A stretch of DNA of 25,397 nucleotides from Actinomycetota bacterium (lineage in GTDB: Bacteria > Actinomycetota > Thermoleophilia > Solirubrobacterales > Solirubrobacteraceae): contig WLNX01000002.1 in assembly GCA_009699565.1 (NCBI GenBank), forward strand, positions 1 to 25,397, in the 5' to 3' direction. Each line of letters starts with the position of its first letter. Positions within the stretch are counted from its first letter, which is position 1. Below are positions 1-8,300 of this stretch, in pieces. The notes beneath the pieces were generated by a model. The model saw nothing but the letters and a program-made list of their open reading frames with translations, made no database searches and was not told where the DNA came from. The position numbers and the translations under genes are program-made.

Positions 1-66
1 AAGGGCCTGCACCTCGAGGGCCTGAAGCTGATCGTGAAACTGAGGGCGTGCGGTCACTCGTTCCAT
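1..66 (-). CDS. phoU: PhoU N-terminus (partial, runs off the window)
   Basis: An ATG at 66-64 on the minus strand opens a frame whose 22 visible codons read MERVTARPQFHDQLQALEVQ and on. This is the standard opening of PhoU (R-x-x-F-H-x-x-L-x-x-L). It starts 3 nt after the pstB stop, the usual last place in a pst operon, so translation is probably coupled. PhoU is a cytoplasmic helical-bundle protein that, by family knowledge, links the Pst transporter to the PhoR kinase and represses the Pho response when phosphate is plentiful. Only the first helix is inside the window, so nothing can be said about the rest. Confidence 0.8.
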   Translation of the reverse strand, partial: MERVTARPQFHDQLQALEVQAL

Positions 67-69
67 TGC

Positions 70-972
70 CTAGCCAAACTTTCCGGAGACGTATTCTTCG
101 GTCCGCCGGTCGTGCGGATTCGTGAAGATCCGGTCTGTCGGGCCATACTCGACGAGGCGACCAATTCGGGCCTCCTCAGACGAATCCATGTCAACGATGA
201 AGAAGGCCGTTCGGTCCGACACGCGGGCAGCCTGCTGCATGTTGTGGGTCACGATCACAATCGAGACGGTCTCTTTTAGCTCGTGCATCAAGTCCTCGAT
301 CCGTCCGGTCGAGATCGGATCCAGCGCCGAGCAGGGTTCATCCATCAGCAGAACATCGGGGTTTGTTGCCAGCGCGCGGGCGATGCAGAGCCGCTGCTGC
401 TGACCTCCGGACATCCCAAAGGCGTTGTCCTTGAGGCGGTCCTTGACGTCGTCCCAGAGCGATGCGCGGCGAAGCGCCTGTTCGACGATCTCGTCCATCG
501 AACCGCTCATTCCGAGCACCTTGGGACCGAAAGCGATGTTGTCGTAGATCGACTTGGGAAAAGGGTTTGGCTTCTGGAAGACCATCCCGATCCGCTTGCG
601 GACCTGGACCGAGTCGATGTCGTCGCCGTAGAGGTCAAGCCCGTGGTAGCGGACCATTCCTTCGACTCGGGCAGCCGGGATCAGGTCGTTCATCCGGTTG
701 AAGCAACGGATGATCGTTGACTTGCCGCAGCCTGAAGGGCCGATGAAGGCGGTGATCTCCTTCTCGGCGATCCGCAGCGACACGTCCAGTACTGCAGGCG
801 AGCTCCCGTAGCTGACGGACAAGTCCTCGGTCACAAAGACGGGATTCTCGACCGTCTCGTCGATAACGTCGTGATGGGCGACGACCGGGACCGGCGCGTG
901 CTTCTGGTCAGCGGCTTCTTGATCGCTCACTTCGCGAACAATAGCCCCCGTCGTCAATTTGTCGGTCGACAT
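70..972 (-). CDS. pstB: Phosphate ABC transporter ATP-binding protein PstB
   Basis: This 300-residue ATPase energises high-affinity phosphate import. It has Walker A GPSGCGKST, a Q-loop in a VFQKPNPFP segment, signature MSGGQQQR, Walker B VLLMDEP and switch His in VTHNMQQ. The VFQKPNPFP and CSALDP segments are typical of PstB. The ATG at 972 lies 4 nt after the pstA stop and is preceded by AAAGGTGG, a strong ribosome binding site, which supports this start. That start gives an N-terminal extension of about 45 residues over the usual 250-260 residue PstB, rich in Asp, Glu and Val and of unknown role. A GTG near codon 48 is a possible alternative start but has no obvious binding site. Fourth Pst gene in the operon and followed by phoU. 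Confidence 0.95.
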   Translation of the reverse strand: MSTDKLTTGAIVREVSDQEAADQKHAPVPVVAHHDVIDETVENPVFVTEDLSVSYGSSPAVLDVSLRIAEKEITAFIGPSGCGKSTIIRCFNRMNDLIPAARVEGMVRYHGLDLYGDDIDSVQVRKRIGMVFQKPNPFPKSIYDNIAFGPKVLGMSGSMDEIVEQALRRASLWDDVKDRLKDNAFGMSGGQQQRLCIARALATNPDVLLMDEPCSALDPISTGRIEDLMHELKETVSIVIVTHNMQQAARVSDRTAFFIVDMDSSEEARIGRLVEYGPTDRIFTNPHDRRTEEYVSGKFG

Positions 973-976
973 TCTG

Positions 977-1873
977 TTACCACCTTTGCTGGTAGCGGTT
1001 GCGCAGACGGATAGCGACGGCGTTCAGAACCACCAAGATCACCAGCAGAACGATGATCGCGGCCGCGGCCAGCAGGCGAAATTCGTCATTTGGCTGGCTG
1101 ATCCACGAGAAGATTTGGAGTGGCAGCGCGGTGAATGGTGAATCGAGGCCCGACGGATTGAAGGCAACGAACGTTGCGGCCCCCACGAGGATCAGCGGCG
1201 CGGTCTCTCCGATCGCGCGCGAAATCGAGAGGATCACGCCAGTAGCGATACCGGGGATCGAAGCGGGCAGAATCTGCCGCCAGATCGCCTGCCAACGAGT
1301 CGCTCCAAGCGCGAGCGCGCCCTCGCGGATCGACGGCGGAACTGCGCGGATCGCTTCGCGGCCGGTGATGATCACGACCGGGAGAACGACGAGCGAAAGG
1401 GTGAGACCGCCGGCGAGCACGGTGCGGCCAAGCGAGAGCGGACCGCGAACGATGTAGGCGAGGCCAAGAATCCCGTAGACGATTGACGGAACGGCAGCAA
1501 GGTTCTGGATGTTGACCTCGATGATCCGGTTCCACCAGCGACTGCCGTCGGCATATTCCTCGAGGTAGAGGGCGCTGGCGACTCCGAGCGGGACGATCAC
1601 AAATGTCACAACGCCCATCAGCCACAGCGTGCCGGTGATCGCCGACTGGATTCCCGCTTTCGCCGGGAATGCGGAAGGGAAGTTTGTCAGGAACGAGATG
1701 CTGATCTGTGGAATCCCGTCGATGCCGGTATCGATCAGCAGCACCGCCAGCACAATCAGCGCAACGCTTGTGAGGGCCGCAAGGAGCAGCACGAACGAGC
1801 GGTCGCGCAGCCGATGGCTGGACGAGGCCTTGCCCAGTACCTCGCTGGCTGATCTTGCTGGCGCGGTGGTCAT
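977..1873 (-). CDS. pstA: Phosphate ABC transporter permease PstA
   Basis: Inner-membrane permease subunit of 298 residues, the usual PstA length. A cytoplasmic N-terminus of about 25 residues is followed by a hydrophobic segment (FVLLLAALTSVALIVLAVLL), a periplasmic loop and then five more hydrophobic stretches. The cytoplasmic EAA loop that docks on PstB is visible as EGALALGATRWQ followed by ILPASIPGI. The ATG overlaps the pstC stop by 4 nt (ATGA at 1873-1870), which implies translational coupling. It pairs with PstC to form the channel for phosphate delivered by PstS. Confidence 0.95.
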   Translation of the reverse strand: MTTAPARSASEVLGKASSSHRLRDRSFVLLLAALTSVALIVLAVLLIDTGIDGIPQISISFLTNFPSAFPAKAGIQSAITGTLWLMGVVTFVIVPLGVASALYLEEYADGSRWWNRIIEVNIQNLAAVPSIVYGILGLAYIVRGPLSLGRTVLAGGLTLSLVVLPVVIITGREAIRAVPPSIREGALALGATRWQAIWRQILPASIPGIATGVILSISRAIGETAPLILVGAATFVAFNPSGLDSPFTALPLQIFSWISQPNDEFRLLAAAAIIVLLVILVVLNAVAIRLRNRYQQRW

Positions 1874-2826
1874 TCGTAGACCTGCCGGTATCGCCGCACG
1901 AAGCGGATGGAGATCGTGTTGAGAACCAAAGTGATGACGAAGAGCGCGAAGCCGACCGCGAAGATCGCCTTGTAGCCGGTAGAGCCGGTCGGCACGTCGC
2001 CCTTGCCGGTAGCACCGATGAAGGCGGTCATCGTCTCCATCGGGTTGCGCGGGTCAAGCGAAGTCGTTGGAACCTGGCCGGCGGCTATCAAGACCACCAT
2101 CGTCTCGCCAACGGCGCGTGAGGCTCCGAGCACGATGCCGGCAGTGATGCCGGAAAGAGCGGCAGGCACCACAACGCGGACCGAAACCTGGCGGCGGCTC
2201 GCACCCAGCCCGTAGGCGCCTTCGCGCAGACTCTGCGGAACGGCGGACATCGCGTCCTCGGCAACGGAGGCAATCGTCGGCACGATCAGCACGCCAACGA
2301 TCAGGCCCCCCGCTAGCCCGTTGAAGACCGAGACGTCGAGTCCAAGGATCGAATTGAGCACGGTCGGCGTGAAGAAGGTCAGCGCGAAGTAGCCGAAGAC
2401 GACCGTCGGCACGCCGGCCAAGAGTTCAAGCGTGGGCTTGACGGTCTTGCGCACGCGCGGGCTTGCGTACTCGCTGAGGAAGGCTGCCGTTCCAATGCCA
2501 AGCGGAATCGCAACCAGCAAGGCGATGCCGGTGATTATCAGCGTTCCCTGAACCAACGGACGGATACCAAACTCCGGGTCCGAGAAGAGCGGCGTCCACT
2601 GCCCGCCGGTGAGGAAACCGCTGACCGAAACGGCCTTGTCGGCGAAGAAGGTGAGCGTCTCGCCTGTCAGCGAGACGACGATGCCGATCGTGATGATTAC
2701 TGAGGTTGCGGCGGCGCAGAAGAGCGCGGCCGCAATCAGTTTCTCGCCGATGCGGCGACGCGGCGGGCCGAACACCGATTCGGCATTCGGCCCGCCTGCG
2801 CCACTCGTTGTTGCATCGGTCGCCAC
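1870..2826 (-). CDS. pstC: Phosphate ABC transporter permease PstC
   Basis: Permease subunit of 318 residues. A cytoplasmic tail of about 27 residues precedes the first membrane segment (LIAAALFCAAATSVIITIGI), and five more follow. The EAA loop reads EGAYGLGASRRQ with VVPAALSGI after it. The start is GTG at 2826-2824, with an AAGG about 10 nt upstream; the frame is closed by the pstS stop codon just above, so no longer start exists. It follows pstS by 18 nt and overlaps pstA by 4 nt, so the four pst genes are one transcription unit. Confidence 0.95.
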   Translation of the reverse strand: MATDATTSGAGGPNAESVFGPPRRRIGEKLIAAALFCAAATSVIITIGIVVSLTGETLTFFADKAVSVSGFLTGGQWTPLFSDPEFGIRPLVQGTLIITGIALLVAIPLGIGTAAFLSEYASPRVRKTVKPTLELLAGVPTVVFGYFALTFFTPTVLNSILGLDVSVFNGLAGGLIVGVLIVPTIASVAEDAMSAVPQSLREGAYGLGASRRQVSVRVVVPAALSGITAGIVLGASRAVGETMVVLIAAGQVPTTSLDPRNPMETMTAFIGATGKGDVPTGSTGYKAIFAVGFALFVITLVLNTISIRFVRRYRQVYE

Positions 2827-2844
2827 GGGGGCTGACCTTATCGG

Positions 2845-3792
2845 CTAGTTGCCTTCGGCCTTGTTGAGATCGCTCTTGGCGGTGCTCAGCTGGGCTGCGG
2901 TCAGCGGCACGATCTGCGCTGTCTTTGCCGACGCATCAGCGTTGGCGACGACGTAGTCCATGAACGACTTGACCTGAGCCTTGTCGGCAAGGGACTGGTT
3001 GTTCACGTACATGTACAGGGCGCGAGAGAGCGGCTTGTAGGTGCCGTTCTGGATCGTTTCCACCGTCGGCTTGACGCAGCCGCTGCCACCGTCGACGGCG
3101 ACCAGGTTGAGCTTGTCGGCATTCGACTCGTAGTACGAGTAGCCGAAGTAGCCGAGAGCGGTCTTGTCGCCTTCAACGCCCTGAACGAGGACATTGTCGT
3201 CTTCCGACGGCTGGTAGTCGGTCCGCGTGTTGCCCTTCTCACCGTTGATTTCCTCGGTGAAGAAGTCAAACGTTCCGGAGTCCGTGCCTGGACCGTAGAG
3301 CGACACCTCGCCGGCAGGGGTTCCCGAGCCGAGCTGATCGTAATTGCTGACCGTCGAGCCCTTCTTCCAGAGCTGGTTGAGCTGGTCGGTCGTCAGACAC
3401 GTCATCTTGAGATCAGGGTTGGTGACGATTGCGATGCCGTCGTTGGCAACCTGAATCTGCGTGTAAGTGACACCGTTCTTCTTGCAGACCGGGACCTCTT
3501 CCTCGGAGTCAATCTCACGCGAAGCGTCGGAGATGTCGGTCTCGCCGGCGCAGAACTTCTCGAAGCCGCCGCCGGTGCCGGACTCGCCGACCGTGACCTT
3601 GGCATTCGGGTTGTCGCTCTGGAAGCCTTCCGCCGAAGCCTGGGCGAACGGGAATACGGTGCTCGATCCGTCAATCGCGATCGAACCTGAAGCCGTGCCG
3701 GTACCCGAGCCCGAATCGCTGCTGCTTCCGCAGGCGACGATTCCGGCGGCGAGTGCGCCGACGGCAAAGATGCTGATGAGTTTCTTAAGCAT
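2845..3792 (-). CDS. pstS: Phosphate-binding lipoprotein PstS
   Basis: Periplasmic-type phosphate-binding protein of 315 residues anchored as a lipoprotein: signal MLKKLISIFAVGALAAG, lipobox IVAC with Cys21, then a Ser/Gly linker. The phosphate-site segments are intact: DGSSTVFPF at about 41-49, SGTGGGF at 71-77, ETDISDASR, and a later DSGTFDFF. I choose the ATG at 3792-3790 because it places the signal peptide at the N-terminus and has GAGAGG about 11 nt upstream; the frame stays open to 3852, but that would put 20 polar residues before the signal. It is preceded by a PHO-box-like array and followed by pstC after 18 nt. Confidence 0.95.
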   Translation of the reverse strand: MLKKLISIFAVGALAAGIVACGSSSDSGSGTGTASGSIAIDGSSTVFPFAQASAEGFQSDNPNAKVTVGESGTGGGFEKFCAGETDISDASREIDSEEEVPVCKKNGVTYTQIQVANDGIAIVTNPDLKMTCLTTDQLNQLWKKGSTVSNYDQLGSGTPAGEVSLYGPGTDSGTFDFFTEEINGEKGNTRTDYQPSEDDNVLVQGVEGDKTALGYFGYSYYESNADKLNLVAVDGGSGCVKPTVETIQNGTYKPLSRALYMYVNNQSLADKAQVKSFMDYVVANADASAKTAQIVPLTAAQLSTAKSDLNKAEGN

Positions 3793-3860
3793 GTGTGAAT
3801 GAACCTCTCTCTGATTGGTTGCAGCTTGATCAGCACCGATTGTGCTCGGCATCGGCGGCG

Positions 3861-3893
3861 AGGTTGTGAACGCGTTGTGAACCCGCTGTTACC
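3861..3893 (-). promoter_or_regulatory. PHO-box-like 11-bp direct repeats upstream of pstS
   Basis: Read on the minus strand, two direct repeats, GTTCACAAC at 3882-3874 and again at 3871-3863, are exactly 11 nt apart. A weaker third copy (GGTAACAGC, 6 of 9 matching) lies one unit further upstream at 3893-3885. Repeats of 11 nt with a GTTCAC core are the binding sites of the PhoP/PhoB response regulators in Actinobacteria. The array lies between the stop of the upstream pstS-like gene (3905) and pstS (3792), in the orientation of pstS. A CACAAT at 3844-3839 could be the -10. It probably gives pstS a second, phosphate-starvation promoter inside the operon. Confidence 0.7.
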
Positions 3894-3904
3894 AACGAGG
3901 GCAG

Positions 3905-4861
3905 CTACTGCTGGGCAAGTCGGCGCTGGGTGCGCAGCGCGCGGAGCCACTCGACGCGCGCGGCGGTGATCTCGGCCGGAGTGATCGGCACGACATAGTG
4001 GTTCTTGGCAAAGGTCTTCGCGTTCGCGAGCGCGATCTGAACCAGCGAGTAGACCGCCGAAGAGGCTTCAATCGGCTGCAGCTTGAAGTAGTAGTAGAAG
4101 GGGCTCGAGAGCGGCGCGTAGCTGCCGTTCTGAACGGTCGCGTCCGACGGAAGCACGCAGCCGCTGCCGTTGTCGACGGCAACGGTTTCAACTTCGCCAA
4201 GGCTCGCCCGCAGCCAGGTGAAGTCGAAGTAGCCAAGAGCGCTGCTGTCGCCGGCAACCGCGGATGCAAAGCCGGCCCCATTGGGGAATACGAAGCGCTT
4301 GTAGTCACTGCGGGAGTTGCCCGCGCTGCCGTTGATCGCGGAAGTGAAGAGGCTGTAGACGGCTGATCCGGAGGTCGGTCCGTATAGCGACACGGCCGCG
4401 GACGGGAGGTCGCCGCCGAGCTGCCGATAGTTGGAGACGTTCGACCCGCGCCTCCAAAGTCTGTTCAGCTGCGACGTTGTCAGGCAGTCGATTCCCAGAG
4501 CCTTGTTGGCGACGACAACCGCAGCCTGGCGGGCGATCAGGATCCGGTGGTAGGTGATTCCACTGGCACCGCAGAGCGCGCTTTCGCGACTGTTGATCGG
4601 GCGGGAGACAGCGGCGATGTCAATCTCGCCTTCGCAGAATCTGCGGAGCGCGACGCGGTCACCCGAGTGCTCAACCGAGCTGTCGTCGTCGTTGGTGAGG
4701 TTGTTGAAGGTCTTCTCGATCTTGAGGTTGAACGGATACAGGGCGGTGGAGCCGTCGACCGAGACCTTGCCCTGAACGAGGCTGTTCGGCTTGGCGCCGC
4801 AGCCGGCGAGAATCGCCGCAGCCATCGCACAGCCGATTGTCGCCGCCAACCTCCGCTTCAC
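3905..4861 (-). CDS. PstS-like lipoprotein with degenerate phosphate-binding loops
   Basis: A 318-residue exported lipoprotein: signal ending in lipobox LAGC with Cys21. It is plainly a paralog of the adjacent PstS: DGSTALYPF, FCEGEIDIAAVSRPI, CLTTSQLNRLWRRGS, VSLYGP, ALGYFDF and NGSGCV all align with PstS segments in the same order. The two loops that hold phosphate have changed, however: SGTGGGF of PstS is SGDRVAL here (66-72), and DSGT is GSAV. It may bind another ligand, bind phosphate weakly, or act as a sensor or scaffold. It lies 72 nt after the receiver-less regulator and before pstS, so it is probably in the same operon. Family assignment is firm; function is not. Confidence 0.85.
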   Translation of the reverse strand: MKRRLAATIGCAMAAAILAGCGAKPNSLVQGKVSVDGSTALYPFNLKIEKTFNNLTNDDDSSVEHSGDRVALRRFCEGEIDIAAVSRPINSRESALCGASGITYHRILIARQAAVVVANKALGIDCLTTSQLNRLWRRGSNVSNYRQLGGDLPSAAVSLYGPTSGSAVYSLFTSAINGSAGNSRSDYKRFVFPNGAGFASAVAGDSSALGYFDFTWLRASLGEVETVAVDNGSGCVLPSDATVQNGSYAPLSSPFYYYFKLQPIEASSAVYSLVQIALANAKTFAKNHYVVPITPAEITAARVEWLRALRTQRRLAQQ

Positions 4862-4933
4862 CGCCGCTCCTCAGTAGATCGTCCCGACAGAGAGTAATCG
4901 GGCAGCGGCGGAGAACCACCGGATCCAACCCGA

Positions 4934-5320
4934 CTAGTCCTCGGAGCCCTCGTCGCCAAGCCTGTCGCGCGGCGCAAACCGATAGCCGAATCCGACGTGG
5001 GTGTGAATGAAAGTCCAGGTTGGCAGGGCGGCCGCCAGTTTGACCCTGATGCGGCGCACGTAAACATCCACCGTGCGGTCGCCCTCGCGAAGAGGAGCCG
5101 ACCAAACAAGGCCATAGAGATCCTCACGTCGGACGATCCGCCCGTCGTTCCTCGCCAGTTCGGCGAGCAGTCCGAACTCCCTGACGGAGAGATGGAGCGC
5201 CTCTCCTCCAGCCAGCGCCAGTCCCTCGTTGGGCCGAATCACAAGCGGGCCGAAGTTGGCTTCGGATGGGGCGGCTCCGGGAACTGATGGCTCCAGCAGT
5301 GTCATCGCGGGCATTCTCAC
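4934..5320 (-). CDS. Stand-alone OmpR/PhoB-type winged-helix DNA-binding protein (no receiver domain)
   Basis: A 128-residue protein that is essentially only a Trans_reg_C effector domain. A variable N-terminus (about 1-22) is followed by the beta-platform (FGPLVIRPNEGLALAGG), the positioning helix LSVREFGLLAELARNDG, the loop VRREDLYGLVW, the recognition helix in DRTVDVYVRRIRVKL (81-95) and the wing THVGFGYRF (107-115). There is no phosphoacceptor receiver domain; the full-length family is about 225-240 residues. It should bind DNA as the PhoB effector does, but without control by phosphorylation of itself. The frame starts at GTG 5320; ATG at 5314 (third codon) is equally possible, since neither has a clear binding site. 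First gene of the pst operon, behind a triple PHO-box-like array. Confidence 0.85.
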   Translation of the reverse strand: MRMPAMTLLEPSVPGAAPSEANFGPLVIRPNEGLALAGGEALHLSVREFGLLAELARNDGRIVRREDLYGLVWSAPLREGDRTVDVYVRRIRVKLAAALPTWTFIHTHVGFGYRFAPRDRLGDEGSED

Positions 5321-5350
5321 GGGCGAGGGCCGGCCAGTCTTTACTTTGAG

Positions 5351-5379
5351 GTGAAGTCGCTGTGAACGAATAGTGAAGA
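5351..5379 (-). promoter_or_regulatory. Triple PHO-box-like 11-bp repeat array in the divergent regulator / PhoU-like intergenic region
   Basis: GTGAA occurs at 5351-5355, 5362-5366 and 5373-5377, each exactly 11 nt apart. On the minus strand these are TTCAC cores (the middle one GTTCAC), the same core and spacing as the array before pstS. In the minus direction a weak -10-like TAAAGA (5343-5338) lies about 7 nt beyond the array, the arrangement expected of PhoB-type activation of the regulator/pst operon. The array is also about 36 nt upstream of the -10 of the plus-strand PhoU-like gene, so it may serve both genes. Confidence 0.65.
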
Positions 5380-5415
5380 TCGGGTGGCGGCGTGCTGTCG
5401 CAAGACCGCAGGCGC

Positions 5416-5421
5416 TAGTTT
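5416..5421 (+). promoter_or_regulatory. -10 hexamer TAGTTT for a probably leaderless PhoU-like gene
   Basis: TAGTTT ends 7 nt before the ATG at 5429. Transcription starting the usual 6-7 nt after the hexamer would begin at or next to the start codon, and no ribosome binding site is present. This supports both the promoter and the choice of ATG 5429 over the upstream in-frame GTG at 5384, which lies in the promoter. Confidence 0.5.
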
Positions 5422-5428
5422 GAGCGCG

Positions 5429-6055
5429 ATGGGACTGCTCACCGGATCAGGGGAAGACTCAGTTCTCGCGCTGCTTGAGGAATCTGGGCGCAATGTCGAG
5501 CGCAGCGCGCTCGTCCTTCGAGACCTGATGGCCGACTATCCGGTTCACGCGGAGCTGGCGCGCGAATTGGTTGTTCTTGAGCACGAAGGCGACAGAATTA
5601 CCCATGACCTGATCGTCCAGCTTGGCGCGCAGAAGAAGACGACCGCTGTGACGGCGGAAGACGGTTACGCGCTTGCAACAGCGCTCGATGACATCGTCGA
5701 CTACGCCGAGCAGACCGGAGACATGCTCGGTGTCTACGGCGTGGAAGCGCCGATGGAGCAGGCCGTTGAGATGTGCGAAGTGCTGGTAGGCGCCTCCGAG
5801 CAGGTTGCGATCGCGCTGCGCTCGCTGCGCTCCGGAACCGACATCAACGCTGCCCTCGTCGAGATCCACCGGCTTGAGAATGTCGGCGACAAGCTGCACC
5901 GCGAGGCTCTCGCCGCACTCTTCAGCGGCGGGATCGACCCGATGGTCGTGATCCGCTGGAAGGACATCTTCAGTTGGCTGGAGTCGAGCATCGACTCCTG
6001 CGAGCAGGTGGCCCACCAGCTCGAGGGGATCATGCTTCGTGGACGCCGCGGCTAG
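5429..6055 (+). CDS. DUF47 family PhoU-like protein
   Basis: A 208-residue all-helical cytoplasmic protein of the DUF47/PhoU-like family. The opening (MGLLTGSGEDSVLALLEES), the RNVERSALVLRDLM helix, LEHEGDRITHDLI and the second-half repeat LENVGDKLHREALAALF are typical; the paired E-x-x-G-D segments probably coordinate metal as in PhoU. Family members usually sit beside low-affinity Pit phosphate transporters, but none is visible here. Divergent from the pst operon with a shared PHO-box-like array between them, so a role in phosphate homeostasis is a reasonable inference. ATG 5429 is chosen because it matches the family N-terminus and lies right behind a -10 hexamer. Confidence 0.85.
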   Translation: MGLLTGSGEDSVLALLEESGRNVERSALVLRDLMADYPVHAELARELVVLEHEGDRITHDLIVQLGAQKKTTAVTAEDGYALATALDDIVDYAEQTGDMLGVYGVEAPMEQAVEMCEVLVGASEQVAIALRSLRSGTDINAALVEIHRLENVGDKLHREALAALFSGGIDPMVVIRWKDIFSWLESSIDSCEQVAHQLEGIMLRGRRG

Positions 6056-6128
6056 CCCAGTGCGGCGGGCCGGCCAAATCAACACTGAAATTTCACAGCA
6101 AACGGTCACTTTCCGAGCCCGTTTGCCG

Positions 6129-6134
6129 TATAAC
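6129..6134 (+). promoter_or_regulatory. -10 hexamer TATAAC upstream of the cell-wall hydrolase
   Basis: TATAAC matches the TATAAT consensus in 5 of 6 positions and ends 8 nt before the GTG at 6143. No ribosome binding site lies between them, so the transcript is likely leaderless or nearly so. I see no convincing -35. Confidence 0.5.
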
Positions 6135-6142
6135 TAGCTCTA

Positions 6143-8300
6143 GTGTCCCGCTCGAGCAACGCAGCGACAGTCTCAGCAGCCGCAATTGCGGTTGCCGCCG
6201 CGATCGCGGGGACGGCGACCGCGTCAGAGAACCCGGCCTCATCAGGGAGTTCGACCGGCTCAAGCTCGACCACCCCGACGACCACCCCAACGACGACAAC
6301 CCCCGGGGACCTTGGAACCGTTGACGTAGTCGTAACGAAGCCGCCGAAGGTCAAGAAGCCGAAGCAGACGGCAGCCGACCGGCGCCGCGAGGCCGCTCGC
6401 AAGTTCCTTGCAGAGCGCAAGCGCGCAAGCAAGCTTGATTCGGCGCAGGCCAAGCTCGACGTGACCTCTTCGCCGTTCGCTGGGCTTGATTCGCCGCTGA
6501 TGTCCTCGCCGCTGGAAAATGTTTCCAACGAGACGCTCGACAGCTTCCGGGTGCCTCCGTTCCTGCTGCCGATTTACCAGGCCGCGGGGGTCGAGTACGG
6601 AATCCGCTGGGAAGTGCTGGCGGCGATCAACGAGATCGAGACCGACTACGGCCGCAACCTCTCGGTCTCCTCGGCTGGCGCGCTCGGATGGATGCAGTTC
6701 ATGCCAGGGACTTGGGAGAGCTACGGCGTCGACGCGAACCACGACGGCGTCAAGGATCCCTCGAACCCGGTTGACGCAATCTTCGCCGCCGCCCGCTACC
6801 TGAAGGCCTCCGGCGCAAGCGAGAGCATCGAACGCGCGATCTTCTCTTACAACCACGCCGACTGGTACGTCGCCGATGTGCTCAAGCGGGCGAAGGAACT
6901 GGCCGCACTTCCGTCGGACCTGGTCGGAGCGCTGACCGGCTTGACGATGGGGCGCTCTCCGATCAGCGGTTCGAGCAGCTACTCGAAGGGCTCCTCAAAC
7001 GGGGTCTCGATCTATGGCCAGTCCGGCGCCGCCGCCGTCGCAGTCCAAGACGGGCAGATCGTCCAGATTGGCAACTCGAAGCGCCTTGGCAACTTCATTC
7101 GTCTACGCGACGTTTACGGCAACGTTTACACCTACGGACATCTCGACTCGATCTCGAGTCAGCACGTCGTGCCGCGCTCGGATTCGAAGGCCGTAACCGT
7201 CTCCGCCGAGTCAGCGCCGGCAGCTCCTACCGCAGCGTCAAGCTCGAACAGCACCGGCAAGGAACGGCTCTTTGCTGAGCCGCAGCGCCCCGCCTCGTAC
7301 GCCGCAGGCGGCTCGCGTCAGGTGGTCGCAACAGCCGACACCGGCGCGACTACAAGCGTCAGCTCGGGCCAGCTCGGCCGCTACCTCGCCGGCGCCTACT
7401 CGCTGCGCCGCGACCAGGTTGCGCTGAAGCCGCTCCGCAAGGGGTCTCAGGTAATCGCCGGAACGATCCTCGGCCGGGTCGGCCCTGCCTCGCTGGCCTT
7501 TGACAAGAACAACGCCGCCACACAGCGCGCGGCCAAGAAGCTCGGCATTGCCCAGCCTCCCCACCTTCGATTTGAGATCCGCCCGGCCGGAACCGGAGCC
7601 CCGAGGATCAACCCAACCCCGATCCTCGACGGCTGGCGCCTGCTGGACAGCAGCGACATTTACCGGGCATCCAATCCGATGATCGGCTCAAGCGCGGGCA
7701 AGGCAACAATCGGTCAGATCCTGCTGATGAGCAAAGAGGCGCTTGAGCGCCGCGTGCTCGCCAACCCCAAGCTCGACATCTACGAGTGCGGCCGCCAAGA
7801 CATTCAGGCTGGCGGCATCGACCGGCGCGTCTTGGCAACAATGGAATTTCTCACCTCAAGCGGCCTCGAGCTTGGCATCACGAGCCTCAACTGCGGCCAC
7901 GGCTACCTGACCGCGAGCGGCAATGTCTCCGAGCACTCGTCAGGTAGCGCGATGGACATCGCGACAATCAACGGCATCTCCGTGATGGGCCATCAGGGCG
8001 CCGGTTCCATAACCGACTCGACCGTCCGCAAGCTTCTTACGCTGCAGGGGACAATGAAGCCTCACCAGATCATCACGCTGATGCAATACGCCGGCGCAGA
8101 CAACACGATGGCAATGGGCGACCACGACGACCACATCCACGTCGGGTTCCAGCCCGGCGGCATGCCGACCGGCGACGGCGGCGCGGCAACGACCGCAGTA
8201 CTGGCGCCGTCACAGTGGGGCCGTCTGGTTGGCCGCCTCGATCAGATCGAGAACCCCAACGTCTCGATGACACCGAGCCGCTACTCGATCAAAGTCCGCG

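Noticed and set aside
3793..3852. A longer PstS start at 3852.
   Set aside because: It would place 20 polar residues before the lipoprotein signal and run into the leader between the PHO-box-like array and the gene. ATG 3792 has a binding site and gives a normal signal peptide.
6091..6110. TTCAC and GTCAC upstream of the wall hydrolase as a third PHO box.
   Set aside because: The copies are 13 nt apart rather than 11, and one core base differs.
6260..6302. A repetitive ACC/ACG-rich tract that could be taken for a DNA repeat.
   Set aside because: It encodes the Thr/Pro linker of the exported wall hydrolase and has no exact repeat unit or spacer structure.
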